A stretch of DNA of 64,000 nucleotides from Rhodopseudomonas sp. BAL398 (GCF_033001325.1 NZ_CP133111.1:3100001-3164000), one strand, 5' to 3'; positions 8,543 through 17,669 are shown, numbered from the stretch's first letter. Notes: generated by a model not told the origin, from the letters alone. Made by a program: numbers and translations.

Positions 8543-10129
8543 ATGTCGGATTCGCCGCAGGACTCGGATACGCCGCAGGACATTGCGATATCGCAGCAGG
8601 ACGTGTTCGCGTTCCTGTCAAGTCCGGCGGCCCATGGCGGACAGCCCGCGCAGCAAATCGACACCCATGGCGCCGCGGTCTTTCTTGCCGGCGACCGCGC
8701 TTTGAAGGTCAAGCGCGCGGTCAAGTTCGCATTTTTGGATTACTCAACGCTGGGTCGCCGCAAGGCGGCCTGCGAGCAGGAACTCATCGTCAATCGGCGG
8801 TTTGCGCCGCAGATCTATCGTCGCCTTGTGGCGATCACGCGCGCGCCCGATGGAGCGTTGCGGATCGGCGGCGATGGTGAGGTCGTCGAATGGGCGATCG
8901 AGATGGCGCGTTTTGACGAACAGCGCACCGTTGACCACCTCGCCGCCGCCGGACCCCTGGATGGCGCTCTGGTCGCCAAGATCGCCGACGTGATCGCGGC
9001 CTCGCACGCCGCCGCGCCGCAAGCCCCGGCGGCGCCTTGGACGCAATCGATTCCGGACCTGATCGGCGCCAACACCAAGGCCTTCGACGCCGCGGACGGC
9101 TTCGACGCCGCGCAGACGGCGACGCTCGACCGGCTCAGCAGGGCCGCCTATGACCGGATCCGGCCGATGCTGGAACGGCGCGGGCAGAACGGCTTTGTCC
9201 GGCACTGCCATGGTGACCTGCATCTGGCCAATATCGTGCAGATCGGGCACGAGCCCGTATTATTCGACGCGATCGAATTCGATCCGAAGATCGCCTCGGT
9301 CGATGTGCTGTACGACCTCGCCTTCCCGCTGATGGATCTGATCCACTATCAGCGCTGCGACGCCGCCGCGATCCTGCTCAACCGGTATCTGGCCGGGAGC
9401 GCCAGCGCGAATCTCGATGCGCTGGCGGCGCTGCCGCTGCTGATGTCGATGCGCGCCGCGATCCGTGCCAATGTGATGCTGTCGCGGCCGGCGCGCGATG
9501 CCAAGGCCCGGCAGGCGATCCGGCGCGACGCCGATCGGTATTTCGCCCTGGCCTTGCAGCTGATTGCACCGCCGCCGCCACGGCTGATCGCGGTCGGCGG
9601 CCTGTCGGGCACCGGCAAATCGGTGCTGGCGCGCGCGCTCGCTGGATCGGTCGCGCCGCTGCCCGGCGCAGTGCTGCTGCGCTCGGACGTGATCCGCAAG
9701 CAGCATTTCGGCGTCGCCGAAACCGAACGGCTACCGGTCGACGCCTATCAGCCGCAGGTCACCGCCGATATCTATCGCGCGCTCGCCGCGACCGCGCAAC
9801 GGGTGCTGGCGCAGGGCCATTCGGTGATCGTCGACGCGGTGTTCGCGCAAGCGGCGGAGCGCACGGCGATCGCGGGCGTCGCGGCGGCGATGCAGGTGCC
9901 GTTTGCCGGGCTGTTTCTGGTGGCCGATCTGGCCACACGGATCGCGCGGGTCGACGCGCGCACGGCCGACGCCTCCGACGCCACGGCGGACATCGTCCGG
10001 CGCCAGCAGGATTACGATCCGGGACCGATCGATTGGACCCGGATCGACGCGGGCGGCACGCCGCAGCAAACGCTGCAAGCCGCTATCGCGGCGCTAGACA
10101 TCGATCCCGATCAGGACTGCAACACATAG
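8543..10129 (+). CDS. Bifunctional APH-like phosphotransferase / P-loop kinase
   Basis: A 528-residue fusion of two kinase folds. The N-terminal half (to about residue 320) resembles aminoglycoside phosphotransferase/choline kinase-type enzymes, with the catalytic-loop motif CHGDLHLANI and the metal-site segment FDAIEFDP. The C-terminal part (about 345-510) is a P-loop kinase with Walker A GLSGTGKS, similar to gluconate/zeta-toxin-like small-molecule kinases. Substrates are unknown; the name 'aminoglycoside' reflects fold only. An FNR/FixK box lies upstream, and its last 19 bp overlap the opposing PHA synthase gene. In related bacteria such fusions are found with universal stress proteins and CBS proteins, as here. 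Confidence 0.8.
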   Translation: MSDSPQDSDTPQDIAISQQDVFAFLSSPAAHGGQPAQQIDTHGAAVFLAGDRALKVKRAVKFAFLDYSTLGRRKAACEQELIVNRRFAPQIYRRLVAITRAPDGALRIGGDGEVVEWAIEMARFDEQRTVDHLAAAGPLDGALVAKIADVIAASHAAAPQAPAAPWTQSIPDLIGANTKAFDAADGFDAAQTATLDRLSRAAYDRIRPMLERRGQNGFVRHCHGDLHLANIVQIGHEPVLFDAIEFDPKIASVDVLYDLAFPLMDLIHYQRCDAAAILLNRYLAGSASANLDALAALPLLMSMRAAIRANVMLSRPARDAKARQAIRRDADRYFALALQLIAPPPPRLIAVGGLSGTGKSVLARALAGSVAPLPGAVLLRSDVIRKQHFGVAETERLPVDAYQPQVTADIYRALAATAQRVLAQGHSVIVDAVFAQAAERTAIAGVAAAMQVPFAGLFLVADLATRIARVDARTADASDATADIVRRQQDYDPGPIDWTRIDAGGTPQQTLQAAIAALDIDPDQDCNT

Positions 10130-11889
10130 CTGCCGGGCGCGTCCGGCAATTCGTCAGGGTTGGTGCCAGGACCGCCCATTGGCGGCGGATCGCGCTGTTC
10201 CCCCGACCGCGCCGCCAGCCAACCGACCCATTCGCTCCACCACGAGCCTTCGGCATGGGCGGCGCGCTTGAGCCAGTCGTCGGGACCGATATAGGGTCCA
10301 TCGGCGCGTTTGGTCAGCACCTGGAAGCCACGCGCGCGCTCGCCCGGTGGCGCGACGATACCGGCATTGTGGCCGCCGCCGGTCAGCACATAGGTGATCT
10401 CGGCATCGGCCAGCAGATGGATCTTGTGGGTCGAGCGCCACGGCGCGACGTGGTCGCGCTCGGTGCCGACCACGAATAGCGGAGTGTGGATATCCGAAAG
10501 CGCGATCGGCTTGCCGTCGACCAGATAGTGGCCTTCGGCCAGGTCGTCATTGAGGAACAGCTTGCGCAGATATTCGGAATGCATCCGGTACGGCATCCTG
10601 GTGGCATCGGCATTCCACGCCATCAGGTCGCTCGGCGCGGCACGTTCCCCCATCAGATAATCCCGCACAATGCGCGACCAGATCAGATCGTTGGAGCGCA
10701 GGATCTGGAACGCGCCGGCCATCTGCGTGGTATCGAGCACGCCGCGCTTCCACATCATGTCTTCCAGAAAGGCCACCTGGCTCTCATTGATGAACAGCGT
10801 CAATTCGCCGGCCTCGGTGAAATCGGTCTGCGCCGCCAGCAACGTAATCGAGCGCAACGAATCGTCGCCGTCGCGCGACATCGCCGCCGCCGCGATCGAC
10901 AGCAGCGTGCCGCCGAGGCAATAGCCGACGGCATGAACCCGGCTGCCCGGGACGATCCTCGCCACGCTCGCCAGCGCGGCCTGGATGCCGAGCGTCCGAT
11001 AATCCTCGAGCGAAATATTGCGATCCTTCGCCACCGGATTGCGCCAGGAGATCATAAAGACGGTGAAGCCGTTCTCAGTCAGGAACTTGACCATCGAATT
11101 GTGCGGCGACAGATCGAGGATGTAATATTTCATGATCCAGGCCGGCACGATCAGGATCGGCTCCGGATAGACCTGTCCGGTCGCCGGAGCATATTGGATC
11201 AGCTCGATCAGCTCGTTGCGGAACACCACTTTGCCGGGCGTCACCGCAACAGTTTTGCCGACCACGAAATCGCCCGACGGCCTGGCCTTGCCCTTGGTCA
11301 GCGCCTGCTGATAATCGCTCCACCAATTGCGGATCCCCTGAACGAAATTCGCGCCGCCAGTCGTGACGGTCTTGCGGATCACCTCGGGATTGGTCAGCGC
11401 GAAATTCGACGGCGCAAAAATATCTAGCAGCTGCCGGCCGGAGAATTCGACGATCTTCTCGTTCTGTCGCGACACGCCGCGAACGCCGGTGGTGGCGTCG
11501 TGCCAGCACTGCTGGGTCAGCAAGAACCCCTGGGCCAGCAGATTGAATGGCTGCAGCGACCAATCCTGGGCGTCGAAGCGCCGATCCCCCCGCTGCGGCG
11601 CAATCGCCGACCAGGCGGAGGCGGGATGCACCGCGGCTTCCGCCAATTGCGCCGCCCCGCGCAATGCCTCCTGCGCGATGTCCAGGCTTCGCGCCGGCGC
11701 GCTGATCAGGTGCGCCATCCAATCCGCATAGGCCAGCGTGAGCGCCGTCGGCGACAACCCGCCGGTCAGCGGCGCCAGCATCGCATGCAACGCCCGATCG
11801 CTGTCGTCGGGCCCGACCGGCTCGATAGACGCAGGATCGTCTTGCGGCCGGATAGAAGGCGACCGCGATGCCGCGGGATTGACCATCAT
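10111..11889 (-). CDS. phaC: Class I poly(3-hydroxyalkanoate) synthase
   Basis: A 592-residue PHA synthase that polymerises (R)-3-hydroxyacyl-CoA into storage polyester. The lipase-like box GYCLGG carries the nucleophile Cys324, in the place of Ser in lipases; the later segments TERDHVAPW and GGGHNAG hold the catalytic Asp and His. The N-terminal ~200 residues match the PhaC N-domain (segment NFALTNPEV). Length is typical of class I enzymes. No phaA, phaB, phaR or phasin gene is adjacent; the neighbours are stress and CBS genes, so this may be an additional synthase used under low oxygen. Its start ATG (11889) is followed by a second in-frame start. Confidence 0.9.
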   Translation of the reverse strand: MMVNPAASRSPSIRPQDDPASIEPVGPDDSDRALHAMLAPLTGGLSPTALTLAYADWMAHLISAPARSLDIAQEALRGAAQLAEAAVHPASAWSAIAPQRGDRRFDAQDWSLQPFNLLAQGFLLTQQCWHDATTGVRGVSRQNEKIVEFSGRQLLDIFAPSNFALTNPEVIRKTVTTGGANFVQGIRNWWSDYQQALTKGKARPSGDFVVGKTVAVTPGKVVFRNELIELIQYAPATGQVYPEPILIVPAWIMKYYILDLSPHNSMVKFLTENGFTVFMISWRNPVAKDRNISLEDYRTLGIQAALASVARIVPGSRVHAVGYCLGGTLLSIAAAAMSRDGDDSLRSITLLAAQTDFTEAGELTLFINESQVAFLEDMMWKRGVLDTTQMAGAFQILRSNDLIWSRIVRDYLMGERAAPSDLMAWNADATRMPYRMHSEYLRKLFLNDDLAEGHYLVDGKPIALSDIHTPLFVVGTERDHVAPWRSTHKIHLLADAEITYVLTGGGHNAGIVAPPGERARGFQVLTKRADGPYIGPDDWLKRAAHAEGSWWSEWVGWLAARSGEQRDPPPMGGPGTNPDELPDAPGSYVLQS

Positions 11890-11986
11890 CGTTGCTCACT
11901 CCAACCTGTCGCGGCCGTCCGGGTGAACCGCGGTATTTTCGCTTGCGATCGACTCCTCATATAAGGCCATAGATATGGCGATGCGA

Positions 11987-12817
11987 CTACCGAGACAACA
12001 GTACGGCGCGGCTGCCCTGCTCGACCAGATGCCTGGTGACGCCGCCCAGAATCCATTCGCGAAACCGCGAATGGCCATAGGCGCCAGCGACGATGACGCC
12101 GGCTTCGGTGCTGCCGGCGATTTCGCTCAACTGCGTAGCGGCATGCCCGCAGGCTTCCGGGACCAGACCGGATGCGACGATGTGATGACGCGATAGCCAG
12201 TCGACGACGTCAGCGACGCTGGCCTGCGCCGCATCGCGCTCATCGGCCGCCTCGGCGATCGCGGCGACGCTGACGTGGCTGGCATGCCGCAGCAATGGCA
12301 ATGCGTCGACAATCGCGCGGCGGGCTTCTGGATTGTCCTTCCAGGCCACCAGAACGCGCGACAGGTCGACCCGGCCGGGGCCTTCGGGAACGATCAGCAG
12401 CGGTCGGCCGAGTTGCATCACCAGATCGGCAGGATCGGCTTGCGCGAACGGATCGCAAAGCGGATCGCGCACCCCGCCGCCGCTGATCACCAGATCCGCG
12501 GCGCGCGCCTGCTGGACGATGTACTTGGCCGGCATCTCCACCGCGGCGCGCCATTCCAGCTCGCGGCAATGCCCACCCATCGACTGGCGGAATTCGGCCT
12601 CCAGCTCGACAATGCGTCGCCGGATCTTGGCGTTGCCCTCGTCGAGCAGCTTCTGAGCGGCCTCCCCGGACGTAAAGTAAAGCGGCGCGCTGAATTCCGA
12701 TGCTGCCGCGCCGATTACGCGGGACTGATACCGCTCGGCGATTTCGCAGGCCAGCGCCAAGCGGACGGTATTGGCCTGATCGAACGCCAGGCTCACCATA
12801 ACAGACGCATACGTCAT
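11987..12817 (-). CDS. Tandem universal stress protein (UspA family)
   Basis: A 276-residue protein with two Usp-like halves. The C-terminal half retains the ATP-binding signature G-x2-G-x9-G-T in the segment GAYGHSRFREWILGGVT; the N-terminal half (residues 1-135) is a diverged Usp domain. The ATG at 12817 is chosen because GGAGG lies 5 bases upstream; the frame is open to 12979 but the extra N-terminus is low-complexity. It is divergent from a second Usp gene at 13112 and has the PHA synthase gene 97 bp downstream on the same strand. Confidence 0.87.
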   Translation of the reverse strand: MTYASVMVSLAFDQANTVRLALACEIAERYQSRVIGAAASEFSAPLYFTSGEAAQKLLDEGNAKIRRRIVELEAEFRQSMGGHCRELEWRAAVEMPAKYIVQQARAADLVISGGGVRDPLCDPFAQADPADLVMQLGRPLLIVPEGPGRVDLSRVLVAWKDNPEARRAIVDALPLLRHASHVSVAAIAEAADERDAAQASVADVVDWLSRHHIVASGLVPEACGHAATQLSEIAGSTEAGVIVAGAYGHSRFREWILGGVTRHLVEQGSRAVLLSR

Positions 12818-13111
12818 CGATTCCTCCACCACTCCTCCACCACGCTTTTTTGGCGCCGCAGGATGCGGTCGGCTCGCAGCCGTCCTACCCCAGGCGCGAT
12901 GCGCTTCTAGGCTTGCGCGGGCCAAGGCCTGTGAGATCAAGACCAATGCGGCCAAGGCTAGTGCGGCCAAGGCGCGCATATCAAGGCTCGCATATGAAGG
13001 ATCATTCTGCGCCGAATGCGAGGACGCATGATGAGATAGATCAAAGTGACGGCGTGTTGCGGTGCTATGCTCAGATAAAATAAGCCAAACCGGCGAATGC
13101 GGGAGCCTGCA

Positions 13112-13942
13112 ATGCTAAGTGATATCGTCGTTCATATTCCGGCCGATCGCGCTGCGGATGGCATCGTCGCCTGCGCGGTGTCCGTCGCCAAGGCATTCAA
13201 CGCGCATCTGGACGGCATCGTCTGTACCTACCAGCCGATCAACCCGGCGATCGTGGCCGGCGCGTCGGCCGCCTACTACGCCGCAGCCAGCCAGTACAAT
13301 ACCGACAACGACGAAGCCGCCGCGCGACTCAATCAGTACGAGATCGCGGCCCGGACCGCGGGGATTTCGCACGGCGCCAGAAGCGTCTGCGATAGTCCGG
13401 TGATGGCCAATGAAGCGCTGGCGGAGATCTCCCGGCTTTACGATCTCAGCGTGGTCCCACAACCGGATCGCAGCAAGCCCGGCCATCACGACCCGCTTGC
13501 CGAATCCGTGCTGTTCAATTCCGGCCGGCCAATGCTGATGGTGCCTTATATCCATACCGGACCGCTCAAACTTGATCGCGTGCTGATTTGCTGGGACGGC
13601 GGTCGACCGGCCGCCCGCGCGGTCCACGACGCCATGCCGTTCCTGCACAAGGCGCAAACCATCGACGTGGTTGCCGTCAACGAGGACGAGGAAGAGATCG
13701 GCGAAGCGTCATCCGAGGCCCTGATCGCCCATCTGCTGCGCCATGATCTGAACGCCACAGCACATCGCTATACCGCGGAGCCATCCAACATCTACAATTC
13801 GATCCTGTCGATGGCCGCCGACAATGGCACCGACCTGCTGGTCATGGGAGGTTACGGTCATTCGCGGCTGCGCGAATTCATCCTTGGCGGCGTCACCCGC
13901 GGGATCTTCAAGTCGCTGACGATCCCGGCGCTGATTTCGCAT
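13112..13942 (+). CDS. Tandem universal stress protein (UspA family)
   Basis: A Usp protein of 277 codons including the stop, with the same two-half design as its divergent neighbour. The C-terminal ATP-binding signature is the segment GGYGHSRLREFILGGVT, and a start MLSDIVVHIP begins the first Usp fold. The ATG at 13112 has GGAG 7 bases upstream; an ATG 15 bases earlier is in frame but lacks this site. Paired divergent Usp genes next to CBS, PHA and Fix genes suggest a hypoxia or stationary-phase stress module. The nearest FNR-like sequence (13031-13044) is weak. Coordinates may extend 3 bases further to include the stop at 13945. Confidence 0.86.
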
Positions 13943-13967
13943 TGAGCGCAACGAACGCAGACGGTTG

Positions 13968-13981
13968 TTGACTTACCTCAA
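13968..13981. promoter_or_regulatory. Imperfect FNR/FixK box upstream of the CBS-BON gene
   Basis: TTGACTTACCTCAA matches TTGAY-N4-RTCAA except for one base (C for R in the right half). It is centred about 66 bp before the start codon at 14041, a plausible activator distance, in a 95 bp gap after the Usp gene. Confidence 0.5.
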
Positions 13982-14040
13982 CCTCCTGGCGCATCGCTGC
14001 AATAGCTTCGTAGCTAAACAAGATTGAATGGGAGATCCAC

Positions 14041-14772
14041 ATGCGCGCGCATCAAATCATGACCCGGCAGGTGGTGACGATCGGTACCGCGGCATCGATC
14101 GTCGATGCAGCCAATGCCATGCTGGACAATCACGTCAGTGGGCTTCCGGTGATCGACGACGCGGGCAAGCTGGTCGGCATCGTGTCGGAAGGCGACTTTA
14201 TCCGGCGCGCCGAAATCGGCACCCAGCGCAAGCGCGGCCGCTGGCTGCGCCTGCTGCTCGGCCCCGGCCGCTCCGCCGCCGATTTCGTGCATGAGCACGG
14301 CCGCAAGGTCGGCGAGATCATGACCGGACATCCCTACACCGTGACCGAAGATACGCCGCTCGAGACGATCGTGGAGATGATGGAGAAGAACCATGTCAAA
14401 CGTCTGCCGGTAATGCGCGGCGACGACATCGTCGGCATCGTCACCCGCAAGAACCTGCTGCGCGCGGTCGCCGATCTGGCGCGCGAAGTGCCGGATCCGA
14501 CCGCGGATGACGACAACATCCGCGACCGCGTCATCGCCGCGATCGACAGCAACGACTGGCGACCGTTCGGGCTCAGCGTGCTGGTGCGCAATGGCGTGGT
14601 CCAGCTCAACGGCGTCATCACCGAGGAACGCTCGCGCCACGCCGCAATTGTCGCCGCCGAGAACGTCTGCGGGGTCAAGGAGGTGCACGACCACCTGTGC
14701 TGGGTCGACACGATGTCCGGGTTCTATCTGAATTCGCCGGAAGACGATCCGGCGCACCACAAGGCCGGCTGA
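14041..14772 (+). CDS. CBS-CBS-BON domain protein
   Basis: A 243-residue protein with a CBS pair (about 5-60 and 95-150) and a C-terminal BON domain (about 160-235, segment VLVRNGVVQLNGVITEE). CBS domains bind adenylates; BON domains often associate with membranes or phospholipids. The same architecture occurs near stress and hypoxia genes in many proteobacteria. A purine-rich GGGAGATC precedes the ATG. It follows the Usp gene by 95 bp and lies 155 bp upstream of fixL on the same strand, but with a separate promoter region between. Confidence 0.85.
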   Translation: MRAHQIMTRQVVTIGTAASIVDAANAMLDNHVSGLPVIDDAGKLVGIVSEGDFIRRAEIGTQRKRGRWLRLLLGPGRSAADFVHEHGRKVGEIMTGHPYTVTEDTPLETIVEMMEKNHVKRLPVMRGDDIVGIVTRKNLLRAVADLAREVPDPTADDDNIRDRVIAAIDSNDWRPFGLSVLVRNGVVQLNGVITEERSRHAAIVAAENVCGVKEVHDHLCWVDTMSGFYLNSPEDDPAHHKAG

Positions 14773-14882
14773 ACTCCCCGCTCGGCCGCGGCGGCCCTGC
14801 CCCCGTCCCCTTCGGGCCGGGCCGACCACCCATCCGCAATCAACATCTCGGATTGGCTGCGCCGGTCATGTTGCGGTTGCGA

Positions 14883-14906
14883 ATGTCGTTGTGATATGAA
14901 CGACAT
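14883..14906. promoter_or_regulatory. Perfect inverted repeat upstream of fixL
   Basis: Arms ATGTCGTT (14883-14890) and AACGACAT (14899-14906) are exact reverse complements separated by 8 bp, ending 21 bp before the fixL start codon. The position, just before the ribosome-binding site, suits a repressor or an RNA hairpin at the 5' end of the message. It does not fit the FNR/FixK or PpsR consensus. Confidence 0.55.
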
Positions 14907-14927
14907 AATCAACAGAAAAGGCGGAGC

Positions 14928-16463
14928 GTGAGCGTAACAGTCCAATCTTCCTCCGATCACCCGACGCATGAAGAGCGCCTCAAACGGGGCGTCGACCAAG
15001 CGGGCGTCGGGAGCTGGGAGCTGGATCTGGCGACCCACCAAATCGTCTGGTCCGCGTCGGCAAGCAGTCTGCTTGGCCTTTCCGGCGAGCCCTCGATCAG
15101 CTACGAGCTTTTTCTGGAGCAGATCGACCCCGACGACCGCGATCGCATCGCGCGGGCGGTCGAACAGGCGATGAAGTCGGAATCGAGTATCGACGTGGAA
15201 TTCCGGACCGGTGACGCGTCCGGGCCGAGCCGATGGCTGCGCGCACGCGGCGGCGTTGTCCGGCTCGAGCCCGCGACGCCCGGCTATCTGTGCGGCATCC
15301 TATTCAATATCGACGAGGAAAAGCGACTGGAGTCGGAACTGCGGATGCAGCAGGGCCAGCTCCGCTCGATTCTCGACACCGTGCCGGACGCGATGATCCT
15401 GATCGACGGCCACGGCATCATGCGTTTCTTCTCCAATGCCGCCGAGCGAATGTTTGGCTTCTCCGAAAGCGAAGCGATCGGCCGCAACGTCAGCGAACTG
15501 ATGCCGCCGATCGATGCGGCGCGCCACGATGCCCATCTCGACCGCTATCGCGCCACCGGGGAGCGGCACATCATCGGCATCGGGCGGATCGTCACCGGCC
15601 AACGCAGCGACGGCAAGACCTTCCCGATGCACCTGTCGATCGGCGAGATGCAGTCGGGCGGCAAACAGTATTTCACCGGCTTCATTCGCGACCTCACCGA
15701 ATATCAGCAGACCCAGGCCCGGTTGCACGATCTGCAATCAGAACTGGTGCACGTCTCTCGGCTGACCGCGATGGGCGAAATGGCCTCCGCGCTAGCCCAT
15801 GAACTCAACCAGCCGCTGTCGGCGATCAGCAATTATATGAAGGGCTCGCGCCGGTTGCTGGCCGGAAGCAAGGGCCCCAATACGTCGAAGATCGAAACCG
15901 CGATGGATCGTGCCGCCGAACAGGCGCTACGGGCCGGCCAGATCATCCGTCGGCTGCGCGATTTCGTCTCGCGGGGCGAATCCGAAAAGCGGGTCGAAAG
16001 CCTGGCCAAACTGATCGAGGAAGCCGGCGCGCTGGGGTTGACCGGCGCGCGCGAGCAAGGCGTATTGCTGCGCTTCAACCTGGATCCTGCCAACGACCTG
16101 GTGTTGGTCGATCGGGTGCAGATCCAGCAGGTTCTGGTCAATCTGTTCCGCAACGCGCTCGAGGCCATGGCCCTGACGCCGAAAAAAGAGCTATCCGTGT
16201 CTAATTTCCGGGTGGCGGACGACATGATCGAGGTGGTAGCGGCTGACACCGGGAGCGGAATTCAGGACGACGTCAGATCGAGCCTGTTCCAGACCTTTTT
16301 CACCACCAAGGAAACTGGTATGGGGGTGGGGCTATCGATCAGCCGCTCCATTATCGAGGCCCATGGCGGCCGAATGTGGGCGGAATCCAATAACGAAGGC
16401 GGCGCAACGTTCCGATTCACGTTGCCGCTGGCCTCAAGCGCGGACTTAACCGATGCCTCGTAA
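14928..16463 (+). CDS. fixL: Oxygen-sensing histidine kinase FixL
   Basis: A 511-residue sensor kinase from a GTG start with GGAG upstream. Order: PAS-A (about 15-135), haem PAS-B (about 140-258), HisKA with phospho-acceptor His291 in ALAHELNQPL, then HATPase with DTGSG and GMGVGLS motifs. The haem domain has His200 as predicted proximal ligand, plus Arg206, His214 and Arg220, the residues known to shape oxygen sensing in Bradyrhizobium FixL; the numbering even coincides. No transmembrane segments are present, so this is the soluble Bradyrhizobium-type FixL. Oxygen binding turns the kinase off; without oxygen it phosphorylates FixJ, encoded by the next, overlapping gene. Confidence 0.97.
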   Translation: MSVTVQSSSDHPTHEERLKRGVDQAGVGSWELDLATHQIVWSASASSLLGLSGEPSISYELFLEQIDPDDRDRIARAVEQAMKSESSIDVEFRTGDASGPSRWLRARGGVVRLEPATPGYLCGILFNIDEEKRLESELRMQQGQLRSILDTVPDAMILIDGHGIMRFFSNAAERMFGFSESEAIGRNVSELMPPIDAARHDAHLDRYRATGERHIIGIGRIVTGQRSDGKTFPMHLSIGEMQSGGKQYFTGFIRDLTEYQQTQARLHDLQSELVHVSRLTAMGEMASALAHELNQPLSAISNYMKGSRRLLAGSKGPNTSKIETAMDRAAEQALRAGQIIRRLRDFVSRGESEKRVESLAKLIEEAGALGLTGAREQGVLLRFNLDPANDLVLVDRVQIQQVLVNLFRNALEAMALTPKKELSVSNFRVADDMIEVVAADTGSGIQDDVRSSLFQTFFTTKETGMGVGLSISRSIIEAHGGRMWAESNNEGGATFRFTLPLASSADLTDAS

Positions 16464-17067
16464 GGGAAATGTCTACGTCATCGACGACGACGCGGCGATG
16501 CGGGATTCCCTGGACTTTCTACTCGATTCCGAAGGCTTCAGCGTCCAGGCATTCGAATCCGCCCAGGCGTTTCTCGACGCGCTGCCGACCGATCCCGGCT
16601 GTATCCTCTCCGATGTCCGGATGCCCGGCATCGACGGCATGGCTCTGCTGAAGCGGCTGAAGGAGCTTGGCTGCAAGCTTCCGGTGCTGATCATGACAGG
16701 CCATGGCGACGTGCCGCTCGCCGTCGAAGCGATGAAACTCGGCGCGATGGACTTCATCGAAAAGCCGTTCGAGGACGAGCGGCTGATCGGCATGATCGAA
16801 GCCGCGCTTCGGCATGCGGCAAGCGGCGCCAAGACCGAGGCGGTGGCCCAGGATATCGCGGCGCGCGTCGAATCGCTCAGTCCGCGCGAACGCCAGGTGA
16901 TGGACGGCCTGATCGCCGGCCTGTCCAACAAGGTGATCGCGCGGGAGTTCGATATCAGCCCGCGCACGATCGAGGTCTACCGCGCCAATGTGATGACCAA
17001 GATGCAGGCATCGAGCCTGTCCGAGCTGGTCCGCCTGGCGATGCGCGCCGGTGCGATCAAAGATTGA
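16453..17067 (+). CDS. fixJ: Response regulator FixJ
   Basis: A 204-residue partner of FixL. The receiver domain (1-125) has the acidic pair in IDDD, phospho-acceptor Asp54 in LSDVRMPG and Lys in EKPF; the C-terminal LuxR-type HTH (about 140-200) contains LSPRERQVMDGL and ISPRTIEVYRANVM. It overlaps fixL by 11 bp, so translation is coupled. In relatives phosphorylated FixJ activates fixK; a candidate operator is present before the fixK gene at 17652. Confidence 0.97.
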   Translation: MPRKGNVYVIDDDAAMRDSLDFLLDSEGFSVQAFESAQAFLDALPTDPGCILSDVRMPGIDGMALLKRLKELGCKLPVLIMTGHGDVPLAVEAMKLGAMDFIEKPFEDERLIGMIEAALRHAASGAKTEAVAQDIAARVESLSPRERQVMDGLIAGLSNKVIAREFDISPRTIEVYRANVMTKMQASSLSELVRLAMRAGAIKD

Positions 17068-17151
17068 GCTGGATCAAGCTGTTTTTCCCAGCAGTTTATA
17101 AAGTTAGGCATCCGCAACTCGCAGCCTCGCTAGGCGCAAGAGAACTCCGTG

Positions 17152-17544
17152 ATGTCCGTTCCGCCAGCCAAATCCTTGGTCTATGTGGTCGATGACGACC
17201 ATGGCGTCCTCGGATCGCTGCGTTTTCTTCTGGAAACCGACGGTTTCGAGGTGCGAACCTTTCGTAGCGGACTGGCGCTGCTTGATGCGGTGGCCGAGCA
17301 GCCGGTCGACTGCATCGTGGTTGACTACAAGATGCCGGGCATGAACGGGATCGATCTGGCGAACCGCCTGCGTGAGCGTAACATCAAGGCGCCGGTGGTG
17401 ATGATCACCGGCTATCCCGATCAAAGCATCATGAACCGTGCCGCGGCGGCCGGCGTCCGCCATGTGGTGCTCAAGCCACACCTCGAAGACAGCCTCGTGA
17501 TCCACATCCGCGGGGCGATGCGGGAGAGCAGCGCCTCGGCGTAG
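17152..17544 (+). CDS. Single-domain response regulator between fixJ and fixK
   Basis: A 130-residue stand-alone receiver without an output domain. Acidic pocket VDDD (14-16), phospho-acceptor Asp58 in IVVDYKMPG and Lys in LKPH are all present, so it should be phosphorylatable. It lies 84 bp after fixJ and 200 bp before fixK on the same strand. It might compete with FixJ for FixL phosphate or act as a phosphate sink. A GTG one codon upstream (17149) is an alternative start. The partner is inferred only from position. Confidence 0.88.
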   Translation: MSVPPAKSLVYVVDDDHGVLGSLRFLLETDGFEVRTFRSGLALLDAVAEQPVDCIVVDYKMPGMNGIDLANRLRERNIKAPVVMITGYPDQSIMNRAAAAGVRHVVLKPHLEDSLVIHIRGAMRESSASA

Positions 17545-17651
17545 CCATGGGATTCGGCGCCTGACAGGCCAATTTCGGACGAATTCGGGGCCAATTTGCC
17601 GGCTTGGCAGGGGCGGACGACGCTGGCGCATGCCCGCCTCCGTAAAACCAC

Positions 17652-17669
17652 TTAGGTAAACCTACTTAA
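17652..17669. promoter_or_regulatory. Candidate FixJ operator upstream of fixK
   Basis: TTAGGTA and TACTTAA form an 18-bp inverted repeat with one mismatch (TTAGGTA versus TTAAGTA) and a 4-bp centre. It is AT-rich in an otherwise GC-rich gap and about 85 bp upstream of the fixK start. Known FixJ sites contain TTAAGTA-like elements, so a FixJ-phosphate role is plausible; no experiment is implied by the sequence. Confidence 0.5.

Noticed and set aside
13031-13044. ATGAGATAGATCAA as a possible FNR/FixK box before the second Usp gene
   Set aside because: Only three of five bases match in the left half, so it is not claimed as a site, although the neighbouring genes have better ones.
17068-17100. 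Weak hairpin AGCTGGATCAAGCT with a T-run after fixJ
   Set aside because: The stem is only 4 bp, too short to claim a terminator, and a receiver gene follows on the same strand.
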